A stretch of 25,252 bases of DNA, taken from the NCBI GenBank assembly GCA_029261675.1, contig JAJDBA010000326.1, forward strand, positions 1 through 25,252. Reading direction: 5' to 3'. Below, one piece after another: positions 24,572 through 25,252 of the stretch; position 1 is the stretch's first letter; each line of letters starts with the position of its first letter. The notes beneath the pieces were generated by a model. That model had not been told where the DNA came from and ran no database searches. It worked only from the letters and a program-made list of their open reading frames with translations. Origin of the DNA: Nitrospinaceae bacterium (GTDB taxonomy: Bacteria > Nitrospinota > Nitrospinia > Nitrospinales > VA-1). Made by a program: the position numbers and the translations under genes.

Positions 24572-25252
24572 TTAATAAAGAGCTTTTTGGATCGTCGCAA
24601 TAACTTTTATCTGTTCAGGTTCCATTAACCCCGTAGAGCAAGGAATTATAACAATGCGGCTCCAAATATCAGAACTAACTGGTTGAGCCGTTGCAGGCGA
24701 ATTTAAAAACATGGGTTGAAGATGAATGGATTTCCAAAATGGTTTGGCTTCTATATTATTTTCCTTAAGCCGACCACGCAGAGACTCTGCCGACTCAACA
24801 TTGGGCATTGTAACTCCTGATAGCCAGCATGCTCCTTCTGCCCAGTCAGGTTGGGGAAAAGCACCCACTCCCGGAAGATTATTAAGTGCTTCATTATATG
24901 TTTTTTGAATTTTACGCTTAATAGCTACAAACTCTGCCAACCGTTCCACCTGAGCACAACCTACTGCCGCAGCAATATTAGTCATCCGGTAATTAAAACC
25001 AACTCGATCGTGGTGATAAGCTTCTCCAACTTTAGCCGTATTCGATAAATGCCTCACCAACTTCAAAAGCTCAGCATCTTCTCCAACAACGGCACCACCC
25101 CCACCAGCTGTTATGGTCTTGTTTCCGTTAAAAGAGTAAACCGTCAAATTTGCCCCGAGTTTTCCAGATGGATGCCCCTTATACGTTGCACCTAATGCTG
25201 CAGCTCCATCAGCAATCACTGGCAAGTTATAGTTTTTTGCAATTTGAACAAT
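24572..25252 (-). CDS. legC: LegC-like DegT/DnrJ/EryC1/StrS aminotransferase, 5' end outside window
   Basis: A PLP-dependent sugar aminotransferase; 226 C-terminal residues are visible and the frame remains open to the right edge. A TTG at 25225 is not the true start, because IVQIAKNYN precedes it in frame. The PLP site is plain: VIADGAAALGATYKG (cofactor Asp) and SFNGNKTITAGGGG with the Schiff-base lysine. YRMTNIAAAVGCAQVERL and KPFWKSIHLQPMF are typical of the class. In legionaminic synthesis LegC aminates the 4-keto UDP-sugar made by LegB, which would be expected further upstream. The stop is 24 bases before the neuD start, so the genes form one unit. Other amino-sugar aminotransferases of this family are possible. 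Confidence 0.88.
   Translation of the reverse strand: MVQIAKNYNLPVIADGAAALGATYKGHPSGKLGANLTVYSFNGNKTITAGGGGAVVGEDAELLKLVRHLSNTAKVGEAYHHDRVGFNYRMTNIAAAVGCAQVERLAEFVAIKRKIQKTYNEALNNLPGVGAFPQPDWAEGACWLSGVTMPNVESAESLRGRLKENNIEAKPFWKSIHLQPMFLNSPATAQPVSSDIWSRIVIIPCSTGLMEPEQIKVIATIQKALY

Noticed and set aside
1..25252. CRISPR array, tRNA, rRNA, insertion sequence or phage genes
   Set aside because: I looked for regular spaced repeats, cloverleaf-like sequence and transposase or integrase motifs and saw none; the repeats present are gene duplications.

Overview
The window looks like a chromosomal segment of a motile Gram-negative bacterium of moderate to low GC. It pairs a chemotaxis locus with a nonulosonic-acid (legionaminic-acid type) glycan island. 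The chemotaxis proteins, the futalosine-pathway enzyme and the gene style resemble marine Nitrospinota or deltaproteobacteria-like lineages. That placement is only an impression, because there is no rRNA or marker gene to test it.

Region 1 (1-1240) holds the end of an unrecognised protein, a decayed peptide deformylase tail and a small hypothetical gene. Region 2 (1242-6963) is chemotaxis. cheB is on the + strand and converges within a few bases on a minus-strand unit cheX-cheA-cheW, with cheY further upstream. CheA is unusual: two near-identical HPt domains at the N-terminus and two CheW-like domains at the C-terminus. A textbook sigma70-type promoter followed by a perfect 7-5-7 inverted repeat sits upstream of cheX. 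No cheR and no receptor gene is in view. Region 3 (7186-9464) has mqnE (menaquinone via futalosine) and a phytanoyl-CoA-dioxygenase-like gene.

Region 4 (9614-25252) is the glycan island, almost all on the minus strand. In transcription order it runs: legC-like aminotransferase (cut by the window edge), a shortened neuD, legI/neuB, legG/neuC, a decayed second ptmE, a lone + strand methyltransferase, a carbamoyltransferase, remnants of a nucleotidyltransferase, a multiply broken DUF115/Maf-like gene, a radical-SAM/neuC chimeric remnant, intact ptmE, a WbpG-like amidotransferase, hisF2, hisH2, legF and a large unknown protein that may be a glycosyltransferase. Several neighbours overlap as ATGA (neuD/legI, legI/legG, wbpG-like/hisF, hisH/legF), which points to translational coupling.

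Taken together the intact genes could make a CMP-activated legionaminic-acid-type sugar. PtmE would supply the nucleotide sugar, LegC/LegG/LegI build the nine-carbon sugar and LegF activates it. The amidotransferase with its HisH/HisF ammonia supply would install an amidino group, and carbamoyl or methyl groups may be added.

The most striking thing is how the island has been remodelled by internal duplication and decay. The neuC-3'-end/ptmE junction is present twice and brackets about 5 kb. The hisH-3'-end/legF-5'-end junction is also present twice, and the second copy now supplies the last codons of legF in another reading frame. neuD has lost its middle, and the only DUF115/Maf-like gene, the expected flagellin glycosyltransferase, is dead. 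I did not find a clearly new defence or mobile system.
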